A DNA stretch of 64,000 nucleotides from Glandiceps talaboti (GCF_964340395.1 NC_135553.1:10308501-10372500); one strand, 5' to 3'; counted from the stretch's first letter, positions 1 to 11,392 are shown. The notes: generated from the sequence alone by a model not told the origin. Numbers and translations are program-made.

Positions 1-7
1 TCATTTT

Positions 8-25
8 GGGGGTGGGGGGGGGGGG
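8..25 (+). repeat. G-run
   Basis: Five G, one T, then twelve G. The tract sits immediately before the 116-bp minisatellite. It is one of several plus-strand G tracts in this AT-rich window, and its length may be unreliable in an assembly. Confidence 0.8.
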
Positions 26-29
26 TTTA

Positions 30-541
30 AGTGTCGTATGAGTGTATCCAACCATACTATGGCATTCTTTCATTCCTGGGCTATTGTCATATGAGTGTAT
101 CCAACCGTGGTGCTATGGCATTCTGTCATTCCGGGGTTAATGTCATATGAGTGTATCGTGTATCCAACCATACTATGGCATTCTGTCATTCCGGGGTTAG
201 TGTCATATGAGTGTATCCAACCATGGTGCTATGGCATTCTGTCATTCCGGGGTTAATGTCATATGAGTGTATCGTGTATCCAACCATACTGCGGCATTCT
301 GTCATTCCTGGGCTATTGTCATATGAGTGTATCCAACCGTGGTGCTATGGCATTCTGTCATTCCGGGGTTAATGTCATATGAGTGTATCGTGTATCCAAC
401 CATACTATGGCATTCTGTCATTCCTGGGCTATTGTCATATGAGTGTATCCAACCATGGTGCTATGGCATTCTGTCATTCCGGGGTTAATGTCATATGAGT
501 GTATCGTGTATCCAACCATACTGCGGCATTCTGTCATTCTG
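30..541 (+). repeat. Higher-order minisatellite: alternating 60-bp and 56-bp monomers (116-bp dimer)
   Basis: Monomers beginning GTCATATGAGTGTATC start at 86, 142, 202, 258, 318, 374, 434 and 490, with a diverged first unit at 30. Spacing alternates 56, 60, 56, 60. The 60-bp type has an extra GTGT and carries CCAACCATACT. The 56-bp type carries CCAACCRTGGTGCT. The dimer period is therefore exactly 116 bp, about 4.4 times. The array expanded as dimers rather than monomers. It lies in the last visible intron of the PAQR gene. Confidence 0.95.
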
Positions 542-1084
542 TTATGTTATTATAAAGTGTCAATTGAAGATATTCACAGCTGTTGGTCATACTATGCTAG
601 GAGTCAGTAAACCCTAAAGTATTGTAGTATGGTATCTAAAGCTGTCGTAAAGCTCCATGGAATGACATGTAGACATGTCAGTGGAATGGATCCTGGATTC
701 CATACTATACTGATTGAAGACCCACGATTCAATCCCTGGGTTTCTTATCAGTGCTAATCTTATTTGTAACTATACAGATATAGATCATTCACAGGACCAA
801 ATTTCAATACTTTCACTGCACGATAAAATAACATTTTCTTGGAGTCATACTCATCATGATGCTGCTCTTCTGGAAACCTCACTATTAGCCTAAAGTCAAG
901 TCATGTGGGAATTTTGGTTAACGTCCTATCTCATTAACATGAGGCTTAGAGTACCTCTCTGTGAACACTGCTGGACATCTCTGAAAACCTTCCTGAAACT
1001 ACTTTCCAGTAATTCATCTCTTTAAAATGGCCACATAGATGAGGATGGATATTTATTTTGAATATTTGATTTTTTTTAAGCTAC

Positions 1085-1143
1085 AAAATGTGTAAACAAG
1101 TTTGTTATTGTAAGTACAATAACAAACATTTTACACACTTTTT
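1085..1143. repeat. Short inverted repeat (hairpin)
   Basis: Arms of about 28 bp (AAAATGTGTAAA...GTTTGTTATTGTA at 1085-1112 and its near-perfect reverse complement at 1115-1143) are separated by only two bases. No copy was noticed elsewhere in the window. Confidence 0.8.
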
Positions 1144-1562
1144 AATGTTTGCAATTTATTGAATTACAAACAGGGACTTGGCATATATTGTTTCATGTTG
1201 ATTTTTGAAGTAGGGAGCCATGGTAAAATAGTTTTATAAATTAAAAATTAAAAAAAAAATAGTACTCGAGGCCGCATCCATATGGTCACTTTGATATACG
1301 TTTCTCCTTATTTTGTGCTTATCAAATTTTTTAATATTTACTCCAAGATTAATTATGTGTCTTTGAAAAAATCCATAATCATATCTGTCCATAGGTTATT
1401 ACTCAATAATTTTAACTGTCTAAAATGATTAATTTTCTATAGTTTATTTCCTAAGTTTTTCAGTTACTAAGAAACTTGTTTATGTTTTTTTTCATACTCA
1501 ATATACTAGACTACAAAATTGAATAAACGAAACATATTTTATGTTATCTCTTTTATAATCTG

Positions 1563-1597
1563 GGGTCAGGGGTCAGAGGTCAGAGGTCAGAGGTCAG
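1563..1597 (+). repeat. 7-bp tandem repeat AGGTCAG (DR1-like half-site array)
   Basis: About five units of GGGTCAG/AGGTCAG. Each unit carries an AGGTCA hexamer with one base of spacing, the DR1 arrangement bound by RXR, HNF4 and COUP-TF class nuclear receptors. It may equally be a plain microsatellite. No function is shown by the sequence. Confidence 0.7.
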
Positions 1598-2169
1598 TAA
1601 GCCATAGGCAATGAAACCCTGCGGTGTCATATTTTCATGAAAATATTGGACATTTTGATCACTTTTTTTTATACATGTATGAATATGAATAATGCTAGGA
1701 TTTCAGTCCAAAATTAAATAAAAATTTGACAAAAATTTACAGAAAAGTATGAATTTGTCTGAAAAAAATTGATGGGGAAAGTGGTCAGGAAGAGAACAAC
1801 ATGTCATGATGAAAAGAAACATGACATCACTAGTAAGTATAAAATAAAAGACACACAGACAGAAATGGTCAATATATTATGTGTATAACAGAATGACTCA
1901 TTTTTGATATTTTTCATTCTTGATATTTTTTCATCAAATCTTTACTTGGATTTGAATTTATACATAAATGTGACCTATCTGTGAATTAATGACGAGTCAA
2001 TTTGTTCAAATAACAATATCAGTGCTAGACTACAGGATATGTCATATTATTCCAGCCCTCATTGGTTTGTGTTTTCTTGGGTGGGTGCTGGCTGATAGGG
2101 TAGCATGGCACATACTACAGACTATATCAATGCATGCCATGATCATACATACATATACAAGACATTACA

Positions 2170-2415
2170 CCTCTCCCCATGGAGAAGTTTGAATCAGTTC
2201 GAAATAAAAATTTTAATACAATTTAAAAATCGGTTCTCCTAGTCCCCACATGTAGTTGAATTGGTTCAAAACCCCATAAGGGGTGTAAATCTCTGCAAAA
2301 AGCAAAAGTGAATCAATTCAAATCCACTGCTCAGTTTTCTTATGGGGACATGTTAACCAGTTTCTAAGTCAATTCAGTTGCAATCGGTTTTGAATCAATT
2401 CAGGTGGGGACAGGG
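2170..2415 (+). mobile_element. MITE-like dispersed repeat, family A, copy 1
   Basis: About 245 bp, with a second diverged copy at 60600-60845. Shared blocks in the same order include CGGTTCTCCT, CCCACATG, CAATTC...CAAATCCA, TGCTCAGTTTT and GGTTTTGAAT near the end. The ends form an imperfect inverted repeat built on TCCCCA...GAATC near 2174 and GATTC...TGGGGA near 2410. No coding capacity is present, so a non-autonomous DNA element is the likely class. Confidence 0.6.
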
Positions 2416-2710
2416 AAATTATATTCAATGTAATTCATTTGTAATTAACATATAATTACAGTCTGATCCAACCACTGTCAAATATTAATATTTCAAATGT
2501 ACACCAAGTCTTCTTGATATGGAAGACAAATAGCTAGAATCCAGTGATGTAGGGGATTTTTTACTCACACCATTAAGCTACCACACCTGGCATTTTGTCA
2601 GCAGCCATTTACTTTAATGGAGCTACGGGTTGAAAAAGGGAGTAAAGTCTTATTGCTTTTTAATTCTCCACTGTGAAATGATGTCATTAGCATCGCCATG
2701 TAATTAGAAC

Positions 2711-2760
2711 CAATTCGGAGAACCAGAAAAACCAGAAAGAACCAGAAAGAACCAGAACAT
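2711..2760 (+). repeat. 10-bp tandem repeat AACCAGAAAG
   Basis: About four units of AACCAGAAAG and variants. A 74-residue minus-strand reading frame across it is an artefact of the repeat. Confidence 0.7.
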
Positions 2761-3126
2761 CCCAAATTCTGACCGTGATTCTGGCCTTTACTGGAAATGA
2801 TGTCAATAGTGCCACCAAGCAATTAGAACCTATCTCAGTAGATAGGATCAGCTAATCACACAGGATAGATTTCATGATAGACATAGACATACGATCTAAG
2901 TGGGGTTGGATGTTGCTGTGCAAAATCGTAATGAAATTCTATGTTTGAATACGAACGTCAATATAGCAAAAGGCCAGGTGTGGAAGGGATGGTGAGGGTA
3001 AAAATATCCACAGGACTGGATTCTACGCTATATGAAGATGTAAATGGGAGTTACACTTCTTGGCAATTGCTTTTACTAAAAGTTTTGTAAATAAAATATA
3101 AATGAGTTTAAAATATTCCATCTTAC

Positions 3127-3201
3127 CATGGTGTGTAGGAGGCAGCAATAAATAAATAAATGATAGCCCTGTCACCAACATGGAAGAAGAAAAACAGATT
3201 T
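3127..3201 (-). CDS. MMD: PAQR/MMD-like protein, coding exon 5
   Basis: Exon of 75 nt on the minus strand. A long pyrimidine tract ending in CCAG precedes it and a GTAAGA donor follows. One base completes the split Lys codon of exon 4. Then come 24 codons, including HVGDRAIIYLFIAASYTP, and TG remains to start a Trp codon. Residues are about 119-144 of the assembled protein. HVGDR followed by IYxFIAASYxPW matches the third transmembrane segment of vertebrate MMD/MMD2 (HMCDR...FIAASYAPW). The phase fits exon 4 exactly. The exon is followed by a partial intron, and the four remaining transmembrane segments are not in the window. The family call is firm; MMD versus MMD2 is not separable. Confidence 0.9.
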
Positions 3202-3589
3202 CTGGAAAAAAAAAGAGAATAAAAATAATTAATACGATTAGTATGTACATCCGGATTGGTACATATTGACAACATATGGGTTTTGTTGACTAAGGTTATT
3301 TGGCAAATTACCTACTATGGTGCAGTAGATACCTTTGGAATTTGTGTCAAACACATTGCGGAGATTCACAAATTTATATTTGGGTCATACGAACATAATT
3401 ACTGTATGCTGTATAGGTATTGATGTATTGCAATGGTGTGATGCTGGTATGGATAAAAAAACAGCCGATGTTGCATTTTACATGATCTCCACATTCTCGC
3501 AAGCCAGAGTACACATTTCTGCTGAATCAGCGAAATATGTACCTCTTGGCGATGTATCTTGGAGAGTGTTGTAAAAGGTGTACGATAAT

Positions 3590-4050
3590 GGTTCTCTGTT
3601 ATTTTGTAGCTTGTATTGACTTGGAAAATGTATCTTTTATTGTATAGGTATTACAATAACAGTCACAAGTATAGATTTCACATGTCAAATCAGATATTGT
3701 ATTATGTATGGTCTATATTTGTAACTCTTACTGACTGCAAAATAGAGATTTTATATCGTGTAATATATACATGATGTACAGCAGCCCTCTGATGTCAGTA
3801 TGGATTTCTGATCAAATATTGAATTTTATAATTTGGTCTACATTTGTATTTCTTATTGAATAAGAAAATGTAGATTTTATCAATATAATGTATAGGTATT
3901 ACAATAAATGTACTAGGTCGCAGGGAGGTGAGTATGGATTCCTGATGACAAAAAAAACATCGTATATTGAAATGTAGCTGTTCTATTTTATGGGTGTAAC
4001 TCTTATTTACTAGGAAAGGTCTGGTATTATGTATGGTACAGATGTGCTGT
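3590..4050 (+). repeat. Degenerate tandem repeats around GTATAGGTATTACAATAA
   Basis: Blocks recur with drift. GTATAGGTATTACAATAA occurs near 3644 and 3890. ATTATGTATGGT occurs near 3701 and 4026. CTGATGTCAGTATGGAT/GAGTATGGATTCCTGATGA occurs near 3790 and 3930. It looks like an old, decayed tandem array. A splice-like open frame overlapping its right edge was rejected as a gene. Confidence 0.5.
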
Positions 4051-5029
4051 TGCAGTTGTACCATCCTTTTCTCTTCTGTCCTCCACTGTCTGTGGCCTGG
4101 CTGACACAATTTTGCTTCGTAAATGGTTTACATGAACGAAGCCTGCAGCTGCTAAAGATCCTACTGTCAATAATATGGCTTACAGCATCTATCATTTAGT
4201 ACAAAGTGCGTCTTTGTTTGATGGCTAGAGTTTTGGTTATGTTGAAAATCCCAGTTTGTATTTAAGCATTCTAAATTTGTCCTGTCTTTTTAATCTCTGA
4301 CAAGTCTCCTGGGAGAAGTGGATAAAATAAGATGTATGGTTTGGATGGTAAATCGTGTCAGGACAAGCTGTCACAATGTGCCACAACAATCTAAATAATA
4401 ATGAATAGGTATTCAGTTTTTGATATAGCTACACTCTGACAGGTAAACTGTAACACTGTATAGAAATCAACAATAAAAGACAAAGTGGCTACATTGTTTC
4501 AAAGCTATACTTTGTTGCAACATTTTGAATACAGCTAACCCATTAAAAAAATCCATTATTAATTGAGACTCATTTTTTGTTCATTAATCCCTACATTACA
4601 ATTTATACTACAGTACTTTATTTTTTCAGGATTTTTCCCTTCACCACTTCCTATATATAAATACATACAAATTTTGTTCTTTTTTTATTTCGAAATACTT
4701 TTATATTTTGTATATATACAAGTAGAAACATAAATAGCGCCAATGGAATTGTAGCACAACTGTGCAGTTTGTTATTTTCAGTCTTTTAATGATTTCAAGC
4801 TAAAATACTGATTTCAATTTGGTCAAAATTAATTTGCAAAGACTTTGACAATATCCACATCAGAATATTTATATTTCTAGATTTGATGTATTCATGGTTT
4901 TATATCTGTGCTTTAATTATTATTTGTTTCATTACATATTTGGCCTAACAAAAAAAATTGTGTGGTTCCGGTTACACCCAATTTTAGAATAAGTGAGGTA
5001 GGTTGATTTTTTATTATATTATTTTTTTA

Positions 5030-5280
5030 TGTGTAAGTGTCTAGTTCAGGTTTTCCATTGTTTCCCAAATGGTCTCTGTGTTATTTATTTCTTCCTATCA
5101 GATATACAGCCATTACAGATTGGAAGAACAGTTTTATATTGACTTTTTAAGTTGATGTCAGTTTCCACATCCACTATTTCTCATGAGACTTCCCAATTTT
5201 TGCAATTCTATAATTTTTTTCTTGAAAAATTGAAGAAAAAATTTTTTAGGGTCGGTAGTTAAAAACTAGGTGGGGTCAGG
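5030..5280 (+). repeat. Dispersed repeat family E, copy 1
   Basis: About 250 bp matching 41900-42158. Shared blocks in order include GTGTCTAGTTCAG, TGGTCTCTGTGTTATT, TTCTTCC-ATCAG, CAGTTTTATATTG, TAAGTTGATGTCAGTTTCCAC, TCTCATGAGACTTC and AAAACTAGGTGGG. No open frame or clear terminal repeats. Class unknown. Confidence 0.75.
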
Positions 5281-5473
5281 TAACTAGCCTTTAGGCCTTT
5301 CATTCATAGAACCTTATGCCAAAACTATACCTTCTATGGTTATATGTATGAAAGGTAAAGAATAACAGAAATTTTATATTGAAATTATCATTTTTATGCA
5401 TACAGTAATCAGCATGAATTTTCCTTGTGTGTGTGGTTTTTTTTTTTAAAAAGTGCAATATAATTACACTTAG

Positions 5474-5563
5474 ATGTTATTCCCAAATATGTTTCTTCAT
5501 TCAGCCAAGGAAAATGTAAGTGACCTAAGGAGCCTTTGTCACTATGAGTCCCTAGACATAAAA
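5474..5563 (+). mobile_element. Truncated copy of palindromic MITE family B
   Basis: Matches the left arm and centre of the family B copies at 47031 and 52084 (ATGTTATTCCC, TTCAGCCAAGGAAAAT, GACCTAAGG, CACTATGAGTC-CTAGACA). The right arm is missing, and 24 bp further on begins the unrelated foldback element at 5587. Confidence 0.7.
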
Positions 5564-5586
5564 CCTCAATTAAACTTTTTTATTGA

Positions 5587-5836
5587 GACTGTCGACAGTC
5601 GTTCATGCCTGTTTTGCTACGTTTTGCCTAAAACTAAAGTCGTCGCCTTGCTCCGATCCGGAGCAATACTATAACCGCGTACTGATTGAACAGTGAGTGC
5701 CTCTGCACTCACAGTTCGCGCCTTCGACACTCGCAGTTCCTATCAGTACGCATTAGCATTCAGTGCTACGGAGTGAGGCGACGACTTTGTTTAAGATGAA
5801 ACGTAGCAAAAAAGGCACGAACGACTGTCGACAGTC
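5587..5836. mobile_element. 250-bp full-length foldback (hairpin) element
   Basis: Both ends carry the self-palindromic 14-mer GACTGTCGACAGTC (5587-5600 and 5823-5836). The inverted match continues inward: GTTC-TGCCT-TTTTGCTACG, then AAAGTCGTCGCC at 5637-5648 against GGCGACGACTTT at 5778-5789, then CGCGTACTGAT against ATCAGTACGC. Almost the whole element can therefore fold as one hairpin, with a small loop near GTGCCTCTGCAC. It is clearly richer in CpG than its surroundings, suggesting a fairly recent insertion. No target-site duplication is obvious and there is no coding capacity. Confidence 0.85.
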
Positions 5837-7113
5837 TATATTTTAATATGTCAATGTAGCAGTCAATAATACTAATAATCATCTTCTGGTACTCTTAGCA
5901 CAATTTATGGCATAGCCATAGCAGTATTTTTCTAAATCACTTTAGTACGCAATATCAAGTTGTCAAATGACATTTTTGTATACAAATCTTGTGTTCTGCC
6001 AATAGCAAGTGATGGTGAGGTAACTTTTTCAGTAAATAAAATACTACCTGCCAGGTCATTTTTAATGTGTCATACAACTTACCCCAAAATGTTCAAAACT
6101 CAGTTTATGCCCCTTTAATGACAACCAAGACAGTAATGAATCAATTCATTCCAACATGTGGGTATCCATGCAACCACAACTGTAGTTTTCAATGAGCTTT
6201 GTTTTGTTTTGTTTTGTTGAGGAAACTAGGTCTTGTTTTATTGTGTATCCCATTGTGATTCCTTCAATCTGGATACAACTGCCCTCAGAGTCTTTGTTGC
6301 TATATTTATTGTTAGAATTTTACAAGGTCAAAAGCCATTAGCTATCCCAACTTAGATTCACTTAGTAGAAAAGGATTACCGGGGTACCAAATGATATAGC
6401 CGATTGCCGACGGCATATAAAACAATCTCTGTTACAAGTCATTGCTTAACTTTCTGTTTCATGGGATGAGTTTGTCACTTCAAATCAAACACAGACAAGA
6501 TTGGTATAATGGTACCTCCAGGTGGAATCTTGGAGTAGTACAAACCCCAGGCCAAAAAAACACACTATTTCTTGTATTATTGTTAATCAACAAAGATGTC
6601 ATTCAATTTGACCCTGCAGAAAAAACTAAGCTTTTGTTAGGTGTTCTTTGTTGCCTCCTGCTATAACACTACATCAACGAGGGCTGGACTAGATTTTTTT
6701 GAAAATTAGTTTGTTGGACTAACATAACTTATCTGGTATGAATAGGGCTAGCCTAAAGACTTGACTACCTGGATCAACATGGAGAGTTTCAAACCCTGAT
6801 ATACTTTTCGTGAGGGAACATAAAAAAGTTGCTAAATATTGAATATAATGACTTAATTTCTGTCTTTAATATCTCCATGGCTACCAAAGTATTAGTGCAA
6901 AATTTCTAACACCATTTAAACATCATCATCGTTTGAAACTCTTCCAAGTTCAGTTTAAAGCTACTTTTGATCAAGAAGGGTAGTAACCATGGAAACAGAC
7001 TGTTTTGATTCTAATTGTGGAAAAATTCTAAGACTTGTGCTTACAAGTATTGAAACTATCTAATCATGGAAATTAAAGAAATATACAGTTTCATGCAGTA
7101 TGCATCGACTTAC

Positions 7114-7271
7114 TTGAGTTTGCCGCTCCATGCCAAGGTGTGGAAAGTTGTTGAGACAGTGAAGAGAGATACAAGTGCTGAGCAGTATACCAATGCACTG
7201 AATTGCTGATGATAGCTGTAGGCTTGCTGTATCATTACAAGGCCAGCTATGATGCTAGGAACAATCCATAA
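7114..7271 (-). CDS. MMD: PAQR/MMD-like protein, coding exon 4
   Basis: Exon of 158 nt on the minus strand, between a TTCCTTTCCTCCAG acceptor and a perfect GTAAGT donor. It starts in phase 0 and encodes 52 codons plus AA, which the first base of exon 5 completes to Lys. It opens with LWIVPSIIAGL, a match to the first transmembrane segment of MMD2 (FWIIPSI). It continues through SALVYCSALVSLFTVSTTFH, the second segment with the S-x3-H signature of PAQR/haemolysin-III proteins (Ser106, His110), and ends in LAWSGKL. In PAQR proteins this Ser/His pair belongs to the buried metal-binding site. Vertebrate PAQR10/11 are Golgi-associated and promote Ras/ERK signalling. That role is inferred here from family only. 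Confidence 0.93.
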
Positions 7272-7537
7272 CTGGAGGAAAGGAAGAACAAACATTTTAA
7301 TCAACCGTGTTTAGATGTATTCTCCATGCTTCAATGACTATCAAGAATAAACTAAATGTTATTATATACAATTAATCATTTTTTTTCTGACAAGCAAACA
7401 TGCAGGACACTTTTCACTGCATCTTCAATGAAATTTTTTTTTTCAAATGGTTTTCACTGAATGTGAGTTTTATGGTCCTTTCAACCATACCAAACACAAA
7501 AAATACCCAATAATTATTGTGTGTGGTGAGAGGGGAA

Positions 7538-7553
7538 GGGGGGGGGGGGGGGG
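7538..7553 (+). repeat. G-run
   Basis: Sixteen consecutive G, preceded by (GT)n and GGGGAA. Potential quadruplex-forming tract in an AT-rich context. Confidence 0.8.
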
Positions 7554-8158
7554 TATGGGAAAAGCATTTTTTATAGAAATTAAATTTTGACAGTTATACA
7601 TAGAAGTGATATGCCCATTTATGTATTTTGTTTTTTATATTCTTATTTCAAATTATTATAAGAGACATATTTTATTATAAAATTTATGGTGGGTGATCAG
7701 GTATGCAATATATATAACATATCAAAACACTACAAATATCTTGACCCCCTAGGTCACTGTAATTTTGTCAATAAATGATGGTATGCTATAAATGTACATC
7801 TGGAACTTCAATATCATATCATATTTAGCCCACAGACTTGTCTTTGGTTTTCGAATCTAGAGATCATTTCCAACATGGAGGGTTCCTAGATTTGAAATTC
7901 ATCATAAATCTCTGGGCTATGTCTTAGTACAAGCATATTATGTCAAACTGTCCATGTGTATACAAGATGGTTGAAATGTTTTATACATATTTCTACCTTC
8001 AAAATTAAACTATTTGCTATCATGGGATTTTTTATCCACTTGTATATAACAGTTTTTTTATTGAAGAATCTGGAGACAAGACTTGTCATGTTTAACCAAG
8101 ATAGTATAAACAACGCTCTTTTGAAAGTACACTAACCCTTATGATTAATATCAGTAAA

Positions 8159-8215
8159 TTTCAGAGTTCAAGTACACATTGGTATGGTATTAGTATGTGT
8201 ACTTGAACTCTGAAA
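8159..8215. repeat. Perfect 21-bp inverted repeat with 15-nt loop
   Basis: The left arm at 8159-8179 (TTTCAGAGTTCAAGTACACAT) is exactly complementary to 8195-8215. It resembles a small hairpin RNA precursor or a decayed foldback element. No second copy was noticed. Confidence 0.9.
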
Positions 8216-9281
8216 CCACTGCAGCAATAAATAATTTACAACATATTGTGAACTCAGAAATTCACACCATATTGTAAGGTTTGACTTCAATATAATGACA
8301 ATGTCACCATTAAATTATACACAGCACAGAAATAGAAAAAAAAGCTTCAACGTTTTATTTTTTGTTTGTTTGAGTACAAGTAAGTGAAATTAGATATAGA
8401 GTTCCCTATCTGATTAAAATCTGTTACTTCTTACAGTTATTGTTTTTTTGTTCTTTTTTGTTCTGCAAGTAAGTGCCTTTACATCTGATACAATACTATA
8501 GGAATTAATGTTCAAATCTGACACGAACATCTCACAGTTAACACCCCAGGATTGAAGTTGAAAACAAACAAACCCACCAACACAATAACAATAATAATAA
8601 TAATAATGTGTATTCACCAATATGATAAAAATTAATCTTAAAATATATACATATACAGAATATATGACAAGAGGGATCAAGAAATAGCAAAGCTAGTCAA
8701 ACTTGTATCCCGTAGTGACTATAACAAACATACTAGTACTTGGAGGTGTACATATACAACATTACAAATTGCCATAGGAACTATCAAAAATAAAAACCAT
8801 TTAAATAAAACATCATTGTCTGTGCTCTGCATACCAGGTACTGTATACATAATTTTCAGTGTAAGGCACATTCTCATTGGTTGAGTGGGTTACTCAACAC
8901 GCCGGATTTGAAAGTAAACTTCTATGGTATTGTGTCAGACGTGGGAAGAGAGCACTCACTTTCAGAACAACAAAATTGAAAACAAACAACAATAAATAAA
9001 GGACATAGAAGTAAATAAAGAAATTGTGACGTTTTCACCATATCAGTTTTGAATCTGATTGTAGAATGCCTCGATTCAGAAGTATTAATAATTGTCCAAC
9101 AACAATCTGATTAAAAATCTAATGTAGGAGTTGGCTGAAGGAAGAAAAATATTGGGAAATAATATCTAATTGAAATGTTTTTGATAACAGCTGTCATTTA
9201 AAAATGTAACTGAGTGGTAAAGAAATAGACATACCATTATATGATATGTAAATTTCATAAAGACCCCTGATTTGGGCCGAG

Positions 9282-9479
9282 AGCTAACCTACCTCCTGTA
9301 GACGTCAAGAACTATCGCTACTTACACTATTCCACTATCCTAACTGACATTTTTATTTTTTGAATTTACTCTCTGTTCGATAGAATGGAAGCCAAAATTC
9401 CAAAATTCAAAATGTCAGTTTGGATAGCGGAATAGTGTAGCGATACTGAGTTGTTCGCAAGTCTACAGGTAGGCTAGCT
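9282..9479. mobile_element. Palindromic MITE family C, copy 1
   Basis: Terminal inverted repeats of about 70 bp start AGCTAACCTACCTcCTGTAGAC on the left and end GTCTACAGGTAGGCTAGCT on the right. Inner blocks TATCGCTAC-ACTATTCC and CTGACATTTT are mirrored by GGAATAGTGTAGCGATA and AAATGTCAG. Other copies are at 44138-44524 and 53686-53873. Non-coding, non-autonomous DNA element. Confidence 0.9.
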
Positions 9480-9880
9480 GAGATCATTAATGCTTGTAAA
9501 TCAACAATATTCAAAGTGTACTCAGCTTTCTGAAGATATCATCATCTCATTAGCCTCTAGATTAAAAGTGTTTATGATTTGTCAGACCATTCAAACTATT
9601 CTAAGCTCATCATAATGGCGTGAATGCACCTCATATCAAACACAGTCCCACACACGAATACCACAACTAGTGTATGTATGTCTGTTGCATATAAATACCA
9701 TCCATTCTAGTCTTACATACATACTGATAGTAACAGCATAACTATCATACACTCACAGTGATAAAACTGTCAGAACCATTGCTATAAATTTCATACACAA
9801 ATCACCTATAATTAGTGATTGTTTGCTTGTTTTGGCAATCTGAAAGTGTGCAATACTGCACTGGATGGAAATACTTCATC

Positions 9881-9906
9881 TGACCCCTGTGACCTCTGTG
9901 ACCCTT
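9881..9906 (-). promoter_or_regulatory. Three TGACC half-sites at 9-bp spacing
   Basis: TGACCC, TGACCT and TGACCC recur every 9 bases (9881, 9890, 9899). On the minus strand this reads as three AGGTCA-type half-sites in DR3 spacing, typical of VDR-class nuclear receptors. It is intronic and could be chance or a short tandem repeat. Confidence 0.3.
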
Positions 9907-11392
9907 GAACTTATTTTTGTACTTTCCAGAGTTTAGAATACGTATTAAACAGCTGTTATTTGTATCTTTTTATTGGACAACTACAATCCTACCATTGGCT
10001 GCATTATTCTTGGCTTATGTTAGAAAGTGGTTTAAGCTTTATGGCATGTGGGTTACATTTTTTCATTGTCACTCTGCATATTTTCAGTTAACTCTAAGTA
10101 GGTGTCTGTGCTTATAAGTTATAGTCGTATCGTCTTGCCCAAATTGATGCTGTTTTTCTGATGTTGCTTTCAATAAAATCAGTGTCATATATATTTTACG
10201 AAATTTCAATGTTTTTGACACCTATAAGTTCACAGAACCAATCCGACGGGACTTACAGTATGGAAAAATAACGTAAGGAAAAAAATTCCCTCCAAGGACG
10301 CATGTTAGACTATACTTGTAGTCTGGAATCCAATGGATACTCATTTTATGAACAGTGAACATTTTTCCATACCCTGTAGACAATAACATCACGTATTCCA
10401 GTCTAAACTGAAGGTTGCAGAGGAATGGGAAAATTGATTGGGGACAAATTAATCATGACTAAAATTCCTGGCTTCAATATGGTTTGCACATGGCAGACTG
10501 AGAGCAATGCTTATAAAGTCACTCCAACAATATTTTCATGTAATATTATATTACATTGAGGACAAATAACATAGTAAATTTAATGATGTATAGGGGAGAG
10601 TTTATACAGCAGTAAAAACGGAGGCCAAGATGGGACAACAACTACATCATGGAATGTGTGTCAACTTTGTGTTTTCTTTTTAGTATCAAATGTGTTATTT
10701 TTTTCATAATTAGTAGATTGTTTGCTTTTCAAAACATGGCCTGCAATTGTTCATTATTTTAATGTACAACATATTTGTCATGTCGTTATCTGCTATGTAT
10801 TTTGTTAGCACAAAATCCGATTTCAAATTAAAAGTTACATAAACTGTATAATTCAAATCCTCTGCAACCCCGTTTACCTGTCACTTTTGGTCACCATGGT
10901 AACACTATAGCAACAGACTGATGCTAATTTAAGGAAGGAATACTCGTTTCCTAACATACTTGGAGAGATATGGAGAGAGATTTGCTTCCCAAATATGTTT
11001 TGAGTGCAGGTAAGAATTTTCAATCATATGAACCTTGCATGAGTTGATGGACATTCATGCTTGCAGTGTCTATGGTATTACAACTGGTAACACTGGAGTT
11101 AAGCACTTTCTCTATGTGCTATACTCATTTATAGCACTCATATCAGTATACTGTTTCAATTGGTTTATTTAGAAGCCTAACATGTGGTCTTTCTAATGTG
11201 GTCAATTAGCAAATGAAACAGTATACTTTTACACTTGATATGAATGCTATAAACGATTGTGGTACATACAGAAAATTCTTTACTTTGGTTTTATGGGTTG
11301 TAAATGCTCTTAGATTGTTAACTTTCACCAGGGCTGGTTACCATGGTTACTATAGATTATATTGTACAACACAGATCAATGACATCACATCA

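Larger units (their letters stand above)
1..3126 (-). other. Partial intron 5 of the PAQR/MMD-like gene (no exon recognised)
   Basis: This is the stretch downstream, on the minus strand, of the donor after exon 5. The split tryptophan codon (TG plus one base) must be completed by an exon I could not find here, so the remaining PAQR exons probably lie left of base 1. The stretch holds the 116-bp minisatellite, a hairpin at 1085-1143, an AGGTCAG array at 1563-1597, a MITE-like element at 2170-2415 and a 10-bp repeat at 2711-2760. Otherwise it is AT-rich sequence with no recognisable feature. Confidence 0.6.
3202..7113 (-). other. Intron 4 of the PAQR/MMD-like gene
   Basis: GT-AG intron of 3,912 bp. 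It holds degenerate repeats at about 3590-4050, a dispersed 250-bp repeat at 5030-5280, a truncated MITE at 5474-5563 and a 250-bp foldback element at 5587-5836. The rest (4200-5000 and 5840-7110) is AT-rich single-copy-looking sequence in which I see nothing specific. Confidence 0.85.

Noticed and set aside
4027-4163. Possible terminal coding exon on the minus strand (GSLAAAGFVHV...TAHLYHT, stop at 4027) after a GACAG acceptor
   Set aside because: It lies between proven PAQR exons 4 and 5, so it cannot be that gene's last exon. Its end overlaps a degenerate repeat and no homology is recognised.
6061-6185. Minus-strand acceptor/donor pair (CTACAG ... GTAAGT) within PAQR intron 4
   Set aside because: All three frames between the sites contain stop codons, so it is not a coding exon.
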